A DNA stretch of 14,033 nucleotides from JALYIM01 sp040003205 (GTDB lineage: Bacteria; Acidobacteriota; Terriglobia; Terriglobales; Acidobacteriaceae), in the NCBI GenBank assembly GCA_040003205.1, contig JBDUDA010000049.1, positions 1 through 14,033 on the forward strand. The letters are read 5' to 3'. Position numbers and translations under genes: made by a program. This document shows, one piece after another, positions 6,764 through 14,016 of this stretch. Under the pieces are notes generated by a model. That model was not told the DNA's origin. It searched no databases and saw only the letters and a list, made by a program, of their open reading frames with translations. Numbering within the stretch: position 1 is the first letter of the stretch; each line of letters opens with the position of its first letter.

Positions 6764-7489
6764 GTGCGCGCACAGACCCGTCATCAGTTGAAAGAAGATC
6801 GTTTTCGAGGGGCGACCATTGAGGCTGCGGAAGCGACTGTCCACTGGTCGGTCGAGCACCGGAAGAATCTCATCCTGGGCGCAGTGATTGCCGCCGCGCT
6901 CTTAGCTGCGGTCCTCGGCGGATGGTTCTACATGAATCAGCAGGACGAAAAAGCCAGTTTCGATTTGACGCAGGCTGTACGAACTTTAGACACCCCGCTG
7001 CGCCCCGCCGGCATGCCTTCCCAGCCGGATTATGTCAGCTTCGGATCTTCCCAGGAGCGCGCGACCCAGGCTCAGAAGCAACTGCATGCAATCGTAGATA
7101 AGTATCCGCACACTCATTCTGCTGAGATTGCCCATTATTTTTTAGGACAAACCTCCGCCGATCTGGGGGATAACGGGGCCGCCGAGCGCGAATTGAAGAA
7201 CGTAGCGGCAAAAAGCAACAGCGACCTGGCGGCGCTGGCAAATCTTTCCCTGGCTTCCGTCTATCGCAATAGCAATCGCAACAAAGATGCGATTGAGATT
7301 TACAAAAAGTTGGCCGATAAGCCTACCTCCACCGTCAGCAAAGCAGCTGCTCAGATGGCGTTAGCCGCAACGTATCAGACCGACAACCAGCCCATCGAAG
7401 CCAAACGGGTGTATGCGCAGATTCAGAAGGACAATCCCTCATCGCAAATAGCGCAGCTCGCGTCGCAGAAGTCGAACGAAATCAAATAA
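6764..7489 (+). CDS. Membrane-anchored tetratricopeptide-repeat protein (YfgM-like)
   Basis: Single-pass protein with a short basic cytoplasmic N-terminus (1-35), one helix (about 36-56, LILGAVIAAALLAAVLGGW) and an extracytoplasmic domain of helical TPR repeats (about 95-240; for example AEIAHYFLGQTSADLGDNGAAERELK and the following three pairs, with Ala/Gly/Tyr at repeat positions). This layout matches the TPR_21/YfgM type, thought to assist secretion or envelope complexes; the precise role here is unknown. I start at GTG 6764 because AGAAGGGA (6751-6758) lies 5 bases upstream. A TTG at 6743 would add seven residues but has its AGGA touching the codon. The gene stands alone between repeat-bearing gaps. 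The specific function is inferred only from family architecture. Confidence 0.82.
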   Translation: MRAQTRHQLKEDRFRGATIEAAEATVHWSVEHRKNLILGAVIAAALLAAVLGGWFYMNQQDEKASFDLTQAVRTLDTPLRPAGMPSQPDYVSFGSSQERATQAQKQLHAIVDKYPHTHSAEIAHYFLGQTSADLGDNGAAERELKNVAAKSNSDLAALANLSLASVYRNSNRNKDAIEIYKKLADKPTSTVSKAAAQMALAATYQTDNQPIEAKRVYAQIQKDNPSSQIAQLASQKSNEIK

Positions 7490-7494
7490 CCCCC

Positions 7495-7570
7495 TGTCAT
7501 TCTGAGCAAGGAGAGCCATTCGCTTGCGAATGGCTTTCTGCGTCGAAGGGATCCCTATGTCATCGTGAGC
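7495..7570 (+). repeat. Dispersed repeat, copy 4 plus partial head, with embedded hairpin
   Basis: TGTCATTCTGAGC starts at 7495 and GTCGAAGGGATCCCTAT ends the unit. A second head, TGTCATCGTGAGC, starts at 7558 in the same orientation. Inside the unit lies a palindrome, GCCATTCG-CTTG-CGAATGGC (7515-7534), that the other copies here lack. With flanking pairs the stem reaches 12 bp (7511-7538). It lies 22 bases after the TPR stop and could also help end that transcript, though the T residues are part of the stem. Confidence 0.5.
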
Positions 7571-7573
7571 CTG

Positions 7574-7604
7574 GAGGGGAGCGACTCTCCTCGCCGACTT
7601 GGCG
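7574..7604 (+). other. Two adjacent hairpins upstream of iorA
   Basis: The first hairpin is GAGGGGAG-CGA-CTCTCCTC (7574-7592), an 8-bp stem with one G-U pair. The second is CGCC-GACTT-GGCG (7592-7604), a 4-bp stem sharing one base with the first. No T-tract follows. They could be part of the repeat element or RNA processing sites. No function is evident. Confidence 0.3.
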
Positions 7605-7715
7605 CCTGCGACTCGCCCAGCATTCGATCAGCCGTAAGGTTTTTCCAGAGACAAATTATTCGAAAACTGTCCCGTTTCCCTTCTCTTTGGTACGATGTGT
7701 TTCCTTAAAACTTCT

Positions 7716-8192
7716 ATGGCGGACATCACTCTAAAAATCAATGGGGCTGACCGGAAGGTGAATGTCTCTCCGGAGACGCCTCTGCTGTGGGTGCTGCGCG
7801 ACACGTTGCAGATGACGGGGACGAAGTTTGGATGTGGGATCGGATCGTGTGGCGCATGCACCGTTCATCTGGAAGGCTCGGCGGTGCGCTCGTGCCTAAC
7901 TCCTGCGTCCGATGCTGCGGGCAAAAACATCACGACGATCGAGGGTCTGGCCGCGAGTGGATTACATCCCGTACAGCAGGCCTGGATCGCAGAAGAAGTT
8001 CCGCAGTGCGGATACTGCCAGACCGGACAGATCATGAGCGCGGTCGCGCTCTTAGCAAAAAATCCTCAGCCTTCCGAAGATCAGATTTCCCAAGGGATGT
8101 CGGGAAACATCTGCCGCTGCGGAACCTATGACCGCATACGGCGGGCGATCCATCGTGCGGCCGGTGCATCCACGAAACAGGGTGCGCAATGA
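7716..8192 (+). CDS. iorA: (2Fe-2S)-binding subunit of isoquinoline 1-oxidoreductase-like molybdenum hydroxylase
   Basis: Electron-transfer subunit of a xanthine-oxidase-family enzyme. It carries two 2Fe-2S clusters. The ferredoxin-like N-terminal domain holds CGIGSCGAC and the later RSC (Cys40, 45, 48, 60 from this start). The helical C-terminal domain holds QCGYCQTGQ and NICRCGTY (Cys98, 101, 133, 135). All eight ligands are present. Length 158 aa is typical for IorA. I start at ATG 7716 (MADITLKING), which begins at the first beta strand as in the family. An in-frame ATG at 7695 would add seven residues; neither has a clear ribosome-binding site. The stop overlaps the next start by 4 bases (ATGA), so the subunits are translationally coupled. 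The substrate may be an N-heterocycle or an aldehyde. There is no FAD subunit, as expected of the two-subunit Ior type. Confidence 0.92.
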   Translation: MADITLKINGADRKVNVSPETPLLWVLRDTLQMTGTKFGCGIGSCGACTVHLEGSAVRSCLTPASDAAGKNITTIEGLAASGLHPVQQAWIAEEVPQCGYCQTGQIMSAVALLAKNPQPSEDQISQGMSGNICRCGTYDRIRRAIHRAAGASTKQGAQ

Positions 8193-10324
8193 GCCCGATC
8201 TCGCGACGCGGATTTCTCGGCGCCACGGCTGCCGCCGGTGCTGGCCTGGTAGTTGGCTTTTATCTTCCTCACAAATCGTCTTTCGGCTCCCCCTTCGGTG
8301 ACTCGAACACAATTTTTTCTCCTAACGCCTATCTGAAGATCACGCCCGATGGAAAAATAATCGTCGTCGTGGCCCGCTCAGAAATGGGTCAGGGAGTTCG
8401 CACCGCTTTGCCGATGATTCTGGCCGAAGAATTGGAAGCCGACTGGAAACAGGTTTCGTTTGAACAAGCCGGTGCCAGCACGCTATACGGAGATCAGACC
8501 ACAGGCGGAAGCGCTAGCGTAAGAACCACGTGGGATCCCATGCGCAAAGCCGGCGCAGCCGCGCGCGAGATGCTGATCAGCGCGGCCGCGCTTGAGTGGG
8601 GAATTCCGCGGTCGGCCTGCAAGGCCGAAAATGGAAGCGTGTGGAAAGCCGGGACCAGCACTGGCTTGACCTACGGAGCCTTGGCGAATCGCGCTGCGAC
8701 ACTACCGATTCCCTCTGATCCGCCGCTGAAACAGGCGAAAGATTACAAAATTGTAGGTAAGCCAATCCCACGCCTGGATACGCCCGCGAAAGTGACGGGG
8801 AATGCAGTCTTCGGAATTGATTTTCGGCTGCCAGACATGAAGCATGCTGTAATGGCGCGCTCTCCCGTCATTGGCGGCAAGGTCGCGAGTTTTAATGATC
8901 AGGAATCGAAGAAGATTTCCGGAGTTAGCTTTGTCGGCAAGGTGGGCGATTCTGCGGTCGCGGTGGTAGCCGACAGCGTATGGGGCGCGATGGAAGGGCG
9001 GCGCGTCCTCAACGTCACTTGGGACGATGGTCCCAACAAAGATTTAAATTCGGCGGCGATTTTCGATGGTCTTAAAAACTCGGCGTCCGGCAAGGCGGTC
9101 ACGCTCTATTCGGTCGGCGACACCACAAAAGTTTCTGGACGCCACGTCGAGGCCGCCTACCAGCTTCCGTTCATGGCTCATGCGCCCATGGAGCCAGGGA
9201 ATTCTACCGCGCATTTTCAGGGAGACAAGTGTGAAATCTGGTCACCCACACAGGTGCCGCAGGACTGCCGCGACTCCGCTGCGCAGGCGCTCGGACTCGA
9301 TCCCGACCAGGTAAAAGTAAATATCACATTGCTGGGCGGAGGCTTCGGCCGTCGCCTGGAACACGACTATGCGGTTGAAGCCGCGCTGGTCTCGAAGGCC
9401 ATCAATGGTCCAGTACAAGTTTTGTGGACGCGCGAAGACGACATGCGCTTTTCCTCGTATCGTCCCGCAAGCTATCACAAACTCAGCGCTGCGTTGGACG
9501 GGCAGGGATGGCCAATCGCATTCACGCATCGCATCGTAGCGCCCTCGATTAGCGGACAAAAAGGGTTTCCTATCGAAGGCGGTATTGATCCTGATCTGAA
9601 AGATGAGGCTCCGCTGATTTACTCTCTGCCGAATGCGAGCCTTGAGTACGTTATGACCGAAACTCCGGTCCCGCTGGGATGGATGCGCTCCGTCTACGCC
9701 CTTCAAGTGGGATTCGCCAGTGAATGTTTCATCGATGAACTGGCTGCGGCGGCTGGCAAAGATCCGCTGGAATATCGCCTTCACCTGCTGGCGAAAGACG
9801 AAGACATCAAATATTTCGACGCCACCTGGCATACCGCGAGAATGCGCGGCGTACTGCAACTTGCCGCCGCGAAAGCGGGATGGGGCAAGCCACTGCCGGC
9901 CGGACATTTCCAGGGCATAGCTTGTTTCGGATGCTTCAGTTCTTACATGGCGGAGGTCGTGCAGATTTCGATGGAGAACGGCAAGCCGCGGGTGCATCGA
10001 GTCGTGGGAGCCGTTGACTGCGGACAGGTGGTGAATTCGAATATCCTTGAGCAACAACTTCAAGGCGGCGTAATTTTCGCCCTTACAAATGCGTTGCGCG
10101 CTCAGATCACAATTGATAAAGGTCGGGTCGTGCAGGGGAATTTCGGAGATTATGCGCCTATTCGCATGGGTGAAGCACCCTCCGTTGAAGCTTATTTTGT
10201 GACCAGCACGGAAGCACCCACCGGAGTGGGAGAGCCCTCCGTACCTCCTCTGGCGCCGGCGCTGTGCAATGCGATGTATGCGGCCACGAAGAAGAGAGTG
10301 CGGGCTCTGCCGATTTTGGCCTGA
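8189..10324 (+). CDS. iorB: Molybdopterin-binding subunit of isoquinoline 1-oxidoreductase-like enzyme, Tat-exported
   Basis: Catalytic subunit of the xanthine dehydrogenase/IorB family, hydroxylating a carbon of an aromatic N-heterocycle or an aldehyde with water as oxygen source. The N-terminus has a twin-arginine signal, SRRGFLGA (residues 5-12), followed by an Ala/Gly-rich hydrophobic segment, so the folded enzyme is exported and IorA probably travels with it. Cofactor-binding signatures seen are EMGQG (65-69), GGSASVRTTWDPMRKAG (106-122) and GGGFGRR (383-389). The catalytic Glu of GVGE is at residue 682, four residues before PPLAPAL. Length 711 aa is a little shorter than IorB of Brevundimonas (about 780, from memory). 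No maturation factor or cytochrome partner is adjacent. A hairpin overlapping the stop probably ends the operon. The natural substrate cannot be deduced. Confidence 0.92.
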   Translation: MSPISRRGFLGATAAAGAGLVVGFYLPHKSSFGSPFGDSNTIFSPNAYLKITPDGKIIVVVARSEMGQGVRTALPMILAEELEADWKQVSFEQAGASTLYGDQTTGGSASVRTTWDPMRKAGAAAREMLISAAALEWGIPRSACKAENGSVWKAGTSTGLTYGALANRAATLPIPSDPPLKQAKDYKIVGKPIPRLDTPAKVTGNAVFGIDFRLPDMKHAVMARSPVIGGKVASFNDQESKKISGVSFVGKVGDSAVAVVADSVWGAMEGRRVLNVTWDDGPNKDLNSAAIFDGLKNSASGKAVTLYSVGDTTKVSGRHVEAAYQLPFMAHAPMEPGNSTAHFQGDKCEIWSPTQVPQDCRDSAAQALGLDPDQVKVNITLLGGGFGRRLEHDYAVEAALVSKAINGPVQVLWTREDDMRFSSYRPASYHKLSAALDGQGWPIAFTHRIVAPSISGQKGFPIEGGIDPDLKDEAPLIYSLPNASLEYVMTETPVPLGWMRSVYALQVGFASECFIDELAAAAGKDPLEYRLHLLAKDEDIKYFDATWHTARMRGVLQLAAAKAGWGKPLPAGHFQGIACFGCFSSYMAEVVQISMENGKPRVHRVVGAVDCGQVVNSNILEQQLQGGVIFALTNALRAQITIDKGRVVQGNFGDYAPIRMGEAPSVEAYFVTSTEAPTGVGEPSVPPLAPALCNAMYAATKKRVRALPILA

Positions 10325-10342
10325 AGTAGTGCCCGCACTTTT
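10297..10342. terminator. Terminator hairpin spanning the iorB stop codon, probably bidirectional
   Basis: AGTGCGGGC (10297-10305) and GCCCGCACT (10331-10339) form a perfect 9-bp stem with a 25-base loop containing the TGA at 10322-10324. TTT follows on the + strand; G-U pairs can extend the stem. Read from the opposite strand, the 3' side is CTCTCTTCTTC, so it may also stop the convergent glycosyltransferase transcript. The large loop and short T-tract lower confidence. Confidence 0.5.
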
Positions 10343-10378
10343 AGAAATGCTTTGCTTCGACTTCTCATAACTCAGCGA

Positions 10379-12025
10379 TCAAAATTGGACTTTCGACAAA
10401 GTCGGGGAAAACATCGGCAATTCGAACACCTGAATATTCCGTCCCCATGAAGTCGTCTTGATGTCGTGAAACTCTACGAATTTATTTTTTAGTTGGGCTG
10501 CAAGATCAATGTTCCATCCTGCCTGAACCACCCAAACATTACCGCCGGAAGGCTGTTCAAACTTACGCACCATCCGTTGCAAGAAATCTAAAAAGTTGTC
10601 GGAGGTGTACATCCAGGTCGCGGAATTGGAAGAGATGACTTTCTTTCCCTCGCAGCTAAAACTCTCAAACCCGGCAACTGAATCATCGAACGCGATTGGC
10701 TGCTGATGGCAGAGATAGTGTCCCAATAGCAGGCTGGACTGGTAGTCCACGAAAATTACATCGTTCGGCGAAACGTGCTGCTGGATGTAGGTCATGGCCG
10801 CATCCATTTGCTTGTGATCCTGGTCGGCGCGCAAAATATACGGCCTGTGCGGCTGCGGAAAAAGGTAACAAAGCACCACCATGAGTGCTGCGAGAAGTAA
10901 TCCGTAAGATTTGTGTAGCCGGGCGAGCGCTATGCTGACGCCCGCAATTGCAAACAGGCTGAGGTAGATGGAGTGGCGCGTGCCTCCGTAGGGATATTTC
11001 CCCACGATGGCGGCTGCGCATCCGATGATGAATGGAAGTATCAGCAGAACCATCGGCGCAAGGTTTGTTTTCTGAGAATTCGCGTTTCGATCTCGTTTCA
11101 GCAGCAACACAATTCCGCCCACGAAGATCAACGCCGCGACATCGCCTAGGGCAAGCTGTCCGAACAAGAATTGGAAGACTCCGAAGCTTCTGGCGAAAAT
11201 AAACAGCAAGAGATGATCGCGTCCGGGATGAAAGTAAGAATTTGCGAGGTAGAGTCCGGCCCATCCGTTCGCGGTCAGGTCGGCTGGATCGCTGCCCCGG
11301 TACTTGGAGATATGCGTCTGATAAAGAAAAATCAAAAGGCCGAGAGCGCAAGCTTGCCCTAGGGCCCATCCGGCCCTTAGCTGGAAAGAATATTTTCCTT
11401 TTGCAAAGCGCAGGAGGGCGTATCCACTGATCGCGACCGCGAACAGGATCGCCGAGTAGTGGGTCAGCATCCCGAGACACAGAAAAAACGCCGACACCAG
11501 CAGTACCGGCGAATTTCTGTCGAACGCTTCTTCGAGCAAGTAAGCGCAGCTTGCTAGAAAAAATAGCAGCAAGGAATATTGCCGGACCTCAGCCGAAATC
11601 GAAACCAGTGGAGGAAGGAAGGCGGCGAATAGCAGTCCGATCAAAGCGACGTCACTGCCGCAGATGCGAGTGAGCCATTTGTGAAAGACCCAGCAGAAAG
11701 CCGTCCCTGCGATTACGGACGGCAGTCGCAGAAAAAATTCAGAACTTCCAAAACTTCGCAGTGCATGAAGCACAAAAGTCAGCAGTGGAGGGTGCGCATT
11801 GGTGAGGCTGGCCTGATATGCGAGGGACCATGAGGCTTTATTTGCGAGCAGAAAGTGCAGAGCTTCGTCGGGGTTGAGGAATGTTCCCCAGGAGGCCCGC
11901 AGCCGCAATAAAAGCGCCCCGAAAATGAAAAAGTACGCGACAACTTCAGAAAGCCGGGGCAACAAATTCCTGGGGACGAAATGAGGCGATCTATCTGAGG
12001 TCACGAAGCCTCTGGATTCTAGCAT
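10379..12025 (-). CDS. GT39-family (ArnT/PMT-like) membrane glycosyltransferase
   Basis: Polytopic inner-membrane enzyme that transfers a sugar from a polyprenyl-phosphate donor to an acceptor on the outer face (family knowledge). The first helix (about 27-42) is followed by the expected acidic pair in NPDEALHFLLAN (D53, E54) in the first external loop, the presumed catalytic site. NAHPPLLTFVLHALRSFG follows, then LRLPSVIAG (100-108), both typical of GT39/PMT_2. About ten further hydrophobic segments extend to about residue 400. The C-terminal 150 residues form a soluble domain (from HRPYILRADQDH on). Length 548 aa fits the family. The start ATG at 12025 has GAGAAG five bases upstream. It stands alone and convergent to iorB, with no neighbouring polysaccharide genes, so the acceptor (lipid A, protein or O-antigen) is unknown. 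Confidence 0.85.
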   Translation of the reverse strand: MLESRGFVTSDRSPHFVPRNLLPRLSEVVAYFFIFGALLLRLRASWGTFLNPDEALHFLLANKASWSLAYQASLTNAHPPLLTFVLHALRSFGSSEFFLRLPSVIAGTAFCWVFHKWLTRICGSDVALIGLLFAAFLPPLVSISAEVRQYSLLLFFLASCAYLLEEAFDRNSPVLLVSAFFLCLGMLTHYSAILFAVAISGYALLRFAKGKYSFQLRAGWALGQACALGLLIFLYQTHISKYRGSDPADLTANGWAGLYLANSYFHPGRDHLLLFIFARSFGVFQFLFGQLALGDVAALIFVGGIVLLLKRDRNANSQKTNLAPMVLLILPFIIGCAAAIVGKYPYGGTRHSIYLSLFAIAGVSIALARLHKSYGLLLAALMVVLCYLFPQPHRPYILRADQDHKQMDAAMTYIQQHVSPNDVIFVDYQSSLLLGHYLCHQQPIAFDDSVAGFESFSCEGKKVISSNSATWMYTSDNFLDFLQRMVRKFEQPSGGNVWVVQAGWNIDLAAQLKNKFVEFHDIKTTSWGRNIQVFELPMFSPTLSKVQF

Positions 12026-12040
12026 TCGGTCTTCTCAAAG

Positions 12041-12069
12041 TTGACACCCTCCAGCCCCCACTTTATCCT
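12041..12069 (+). promoter_or_regulatory. Sigma-70 type promoter of the yceD-rpmF-plsX operon
   Basis: TTGACA (12041-12046, perfect -35), a 17-base spacer and TATCCT (12064-12069, 4 of 6 matches to -10). The predicted start is near 12076, giving a leader of about 57 bases. It lies in the divergent gap with the glycosyltransferase gene, whose own promoter I could not identify. Confidence 0.7.
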
Positions 12070-12088
12070 TAAGGTCGGGCCTGTTAAG

Positions 12089-12122
12089 GCCTTCCTCGTT
12101 GAAGGCGCCAGCCGGGGGGCGC
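12089..12122 (+). promoter_or_regulatory. Leader with two overlapping hairpins before yceD
   Basis: GCCTTC-CTCGTT-GAAGGC (12089-12106, 6 bp) and GCGCC-AGCCGGGG-GGCGC (12105-12122, 5 bp) share bases 12105-12106, so full formation of one weakens the other. The second ends immediately before the AGGA ribosome-binding site (12123-12126). This geometry would allow translational control of the operon, but both stems are short. Confidence 0.35.
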
Positions 12123-12132
12123 AGGAATCCCG

Positions 12133-12684
12133 ATGTTCATTGAAATTTCCGAGCTGGAAATTCAGCCCATTGATTGGGATGAGCGCTATGAACCCGGCGT
12201 GTTGGATTTAGGTCCTGACTATCAGCAACACGGGGCTGTTTTGACCACAGGCCGAGCTCAACTGGTCGAAGAACATCACGGTAAGCATAATAAGATCAAA
12301 GACATACGCTTGGCTGGCGACCTGACGGCTTCGCTTGAGATGGCTTGCGCGCGCTGTTTGGATCCAGTTACTCATCACCTGGAGCGGAAGTTCGATTTGC
12401 TGTACCGCCCAGTTGGTTCAGATTCGGGACGGGAAGAGCTTTCCGTCACCGCCGCCGAGGCTGAGGTCAGTTATTATCAAGGCAAGGGTCTGCTGCTGGA
12501 GGATGCCGTCCAGGAACAGGTGTTGCTAGCCGCGCCTTTGAAGGCTGTATGCCGGGACGACTGCAAGGGTCTGTGCCCTCACTGTGGCAAGAACCTTAAC
12601 CTTGAGCAGTGTTCGTGCGCGGTGCCGATGGAAGATCCTCGTTGGTCAGCGCTGAGAGAATTACGGAGTAAGTTAGAACACTAG
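12133..12684 (+). CDS. yceD: YceD/DUF177 family protein (23S rRNA accumulation protein)
   Basis: Member of the DUF177 family, whose E. coli member YceD is needed for normal 23S rRNA accumulation. The N-terminal half (1-65) is the beta-rich DUF177 domain, followed by MACARCLDPV (70-79) with the first Cys pair (C72, C75). The acidic middle (about 98-112) leads to LEDAVQEQVLLAAPLKAVC. The Cys-rich tail CRDDCKGLCPHCGKNLN (140-156) is the family's usual zinc-ribbon-like end, with CSC at 160-162 in addition. Length 183 aa is typical. ATG 12133 has AGGA six bases upstream. It precedes rpmF and plsX, as in E. coli (yceD-rpmF-plsX-fab), which supports the call. Confidence 0.92.
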   Translation: MFIEISELEIQPIDWDERYEPGVLDLGPDYQQHGAVLTTGRAQLVEEHHGKHNKIKDIRLAGDLTASLEMACARCLDPVTHHLERKFDLLYRPVGSDSGREELSVTAAEAEVSYYQGKGLLLEDAVQEQVLLAAPLKAVCRDDCKGLCPHCGKNLNLEQCSCAVPMEDPRWSALRELRSKLEH

Positions 12685-12685
12685 T

Positions 12686-12714
12686 TTGCTGACGCATTTG
12701 CTAGTTGCTGTAAT
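12686..12714 (+). promoter_or_regulatory. Possible internal promoter for rpmF-plsX
   Basis: TTGCTG (12686-12691), 17 bases, then TGTAAT (12709-12714, 5 of 6 matches to -10). The -35 match is only partial (3 of 6). The 120-base gap before rpmF would make room for a second promoter, as known in E. coli. A 6-bp hairpin, CGCGGC/GCCGCG (12754-12775), lies in the downstream leader without a T-tract. Confidence 0.3.
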
Positions 12715-12804
12715 CACCACTAAAATTCTTGCAACATTTGAAAAGATTTTGAACGCGGCGTCTGCCCGGGCCGCGACCATAAGTTAAAACGAAAAGGAAT
12801 TTCG

Positions 12805-12990
12805 ATGCCTAATCCCAAACGACGGCACTCCAAGCGGCGCACCAGCACCCGGCGCGCGCACGATGCCCTGACCACCCATTCGCTTTCCGAGTGTCCTAAT
12901 TGTCACGAGCGCAAAATGCCGCATCGTGCCTGCCCCAAATGCGGTCATTACAAAGGCCGCGAAGTTTTGAACGTTAAGGAAGCCAGCTAG
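12805..12990 (+). CDS. rpmF: 50S ribosomal protein L32
   Basis: Small component of the large ribosomal subunit. The start MPNPKRRHSKRRTSTRRAHD is the universal L32 N-terminus, followed by a zinc ribbon C30-x2-C33-x9-C43-x2-C46. All four cysteines are present, so this is the zinc-binding (C+) form. At 61 aa it has normal length. AAAAGGA lies a few bases before ATG 12805. It sits between yceD and plsX, the conserved order, and is 12 bases from plsX, with which it must be co-transcribed. No Cys-minus paralogue is visible in the window. Confidence 0.98.
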   Translation: MPNPKRRHSKRRTSTRRAHDALTTHSLSECPNCHERKMPHRACPKCGHYKGREVLNVKEAS

Positions 12991-13002
12991 ACCAACCACT
13001 CC

Positions 13003-14016
13003 ATGCCTAGCGTCATCGCCCTGGACGCAATGGGTTCCGACCGCGCGCCCAAGCCTGAGATCGAAGGTGCGATCCAGGCTGTGCGCCACCATGGCGTCGA
13101 AGTCATCCTTGTTGGCCCCGAACCCGCCATCCGCGCGGAGTTAGCACGCTATCCTCCGGCAGCCGAACTTCCCATCAGCGTCGTCCACGCAAGCGAAGTC
13201 ATTGCCATGGATGACAAAGCGGTGCAGGCGGTTCGCGCCAAACGTGATTCGTCCATGAGAGTAGGCCTGCGGCTGGTGCGTGATGGACACGCTGTCGGCT
13301 TCGTGACCGCCGGCAACACGGGCGCGGCCATGACCACGGCGAAGATGGTGCTGGGCGCAATTCCAGGTGTGGATCGCCCGGCGCTCGCAGCGGTGTTTCC
13401 AACTGCGCTCGGTACCGCAGCGTCGCTATTGGATGTCGGCGCCAACGTGGATTGCAAGCCGCACAACCTCGAACAATTTGCGGTCATGGGCGAAATTTAT
13501 TTTCGCAGCATGTTTGGGACGGCGCGTCCGCGCGTGGGATTGCTGTCCATCGGCGAAGAAGAAACCAAGGGCAACGAACTAACCCGCGAAGCATTTCAGC
13601 TCTTGAAGCGGCTCCCGATAAATTTTGTTGGCAATGTTGAAGGCCGCGATCTTTATAACGGAGAAGTCGACGTCATCGTTGCCGACGGATTCGTCGGCAA
13701 TGTTGCGCTGAAAATTTCCGAAGGCGTCGCGCATCTGGTCCGCAACACACTGAAAGAAACGCTGCGCGCCACAATCACGCGCCAAGTGGGATATCTACTT
13801 TCGCGGCGCGCATTTTCTGATTTCAAGAAGCGCCTCGATCACACGGAGTATGGTGGCGCGCCGCTGCTCGGCATCAAAGGCATATGTTTTATTACTCACG
13901 GATCGTCGAATGCAAACGCGATCAAGAATGCGATTCGGGTGGCGGCGGAGTTTTCCGAACACAACATCAACGACGCGATCGAGAAGCAGTTGGCAAAAAT
14001 AGAAGTACACGCTTGA
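13003..14016 (+). CDS. plsX: Phosphate acyltransferase PlsX
   Basis: Converts acyl-ACP plus phosphate into acyl-phosphate, the substrate for PlsY in phosphatidic acid synthesis; a peripheral membrane enzyme. Signatures: ALDAMGSDRAPKPEIEGA at the N-terminus (6-23), FVTAGNTGA (100-108), LLDVGANVDCKPHNLEQFA (142-160), SIGEEETKGNEL (182-193), DGFVGNVALKISEG (228-241) and TEYGGAPLLGIKG near the C-terminus. The 337 aa length agrees with the family (about 330-350). ATG 13003 follows rpmF by 12 bases without a clear ribosome-binding site, which suggests translational coupling. The gene is complete, ending 17 bases before the window edge. Downstream fab genes are expected but not seen. Confidence 0.97.
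   Translation: MPSVIALDAMGSDRAPKPEIEGAIQAVRHHGVEVILVGPEPAIRAELARYPPAAELPISVVHASEVIAMDDKAVQAVRAKRDSSMRVGLRLVRDGHAVGFVTAGNTGAAMTTAKMVLGAIPGVDRPALAAVFPTALGTAASLLDVGANVDCKPHNLEQFAVMGEIYFRSMFGTARPRVGLLSIGEEETKGNELTREAFQLLKRLPINFVGNVEGRDLYNGEVDVIVADGFVGNVALKISEGVAHLVRNTLKETLRATITRQVGYLLSRRAFSDFKKRLDHTEYGGAPLLGIKGICFITHGSSNANAIKNAIRVAAEFSEHNINDAIEKQLAKIEVHA

Noticed and set aside
7667..7696. Possible promoter for iorA (CTGTCC, then TACGAT at 7691-7696)
   Set aside because: The -35 match is poor and the leader would be only about 13 bases; not strong enough to call.
9242..10063. 273-codon open frame on the minus strand within iorB
   Set aside because: Antisense shadow; the + strand protein has motifs across this whole region and the minus product resembles nothing known to me.
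10683..11480. 265-codon minus-strand frame overlapping the glycosyltransferase gene
   Set aside because: Same strand but a different frame from the GT39 gene, whose frame encodes continuous membrane helices; the alternative product is Arg/Pro/Ser-rich, typical of a shadow frame.
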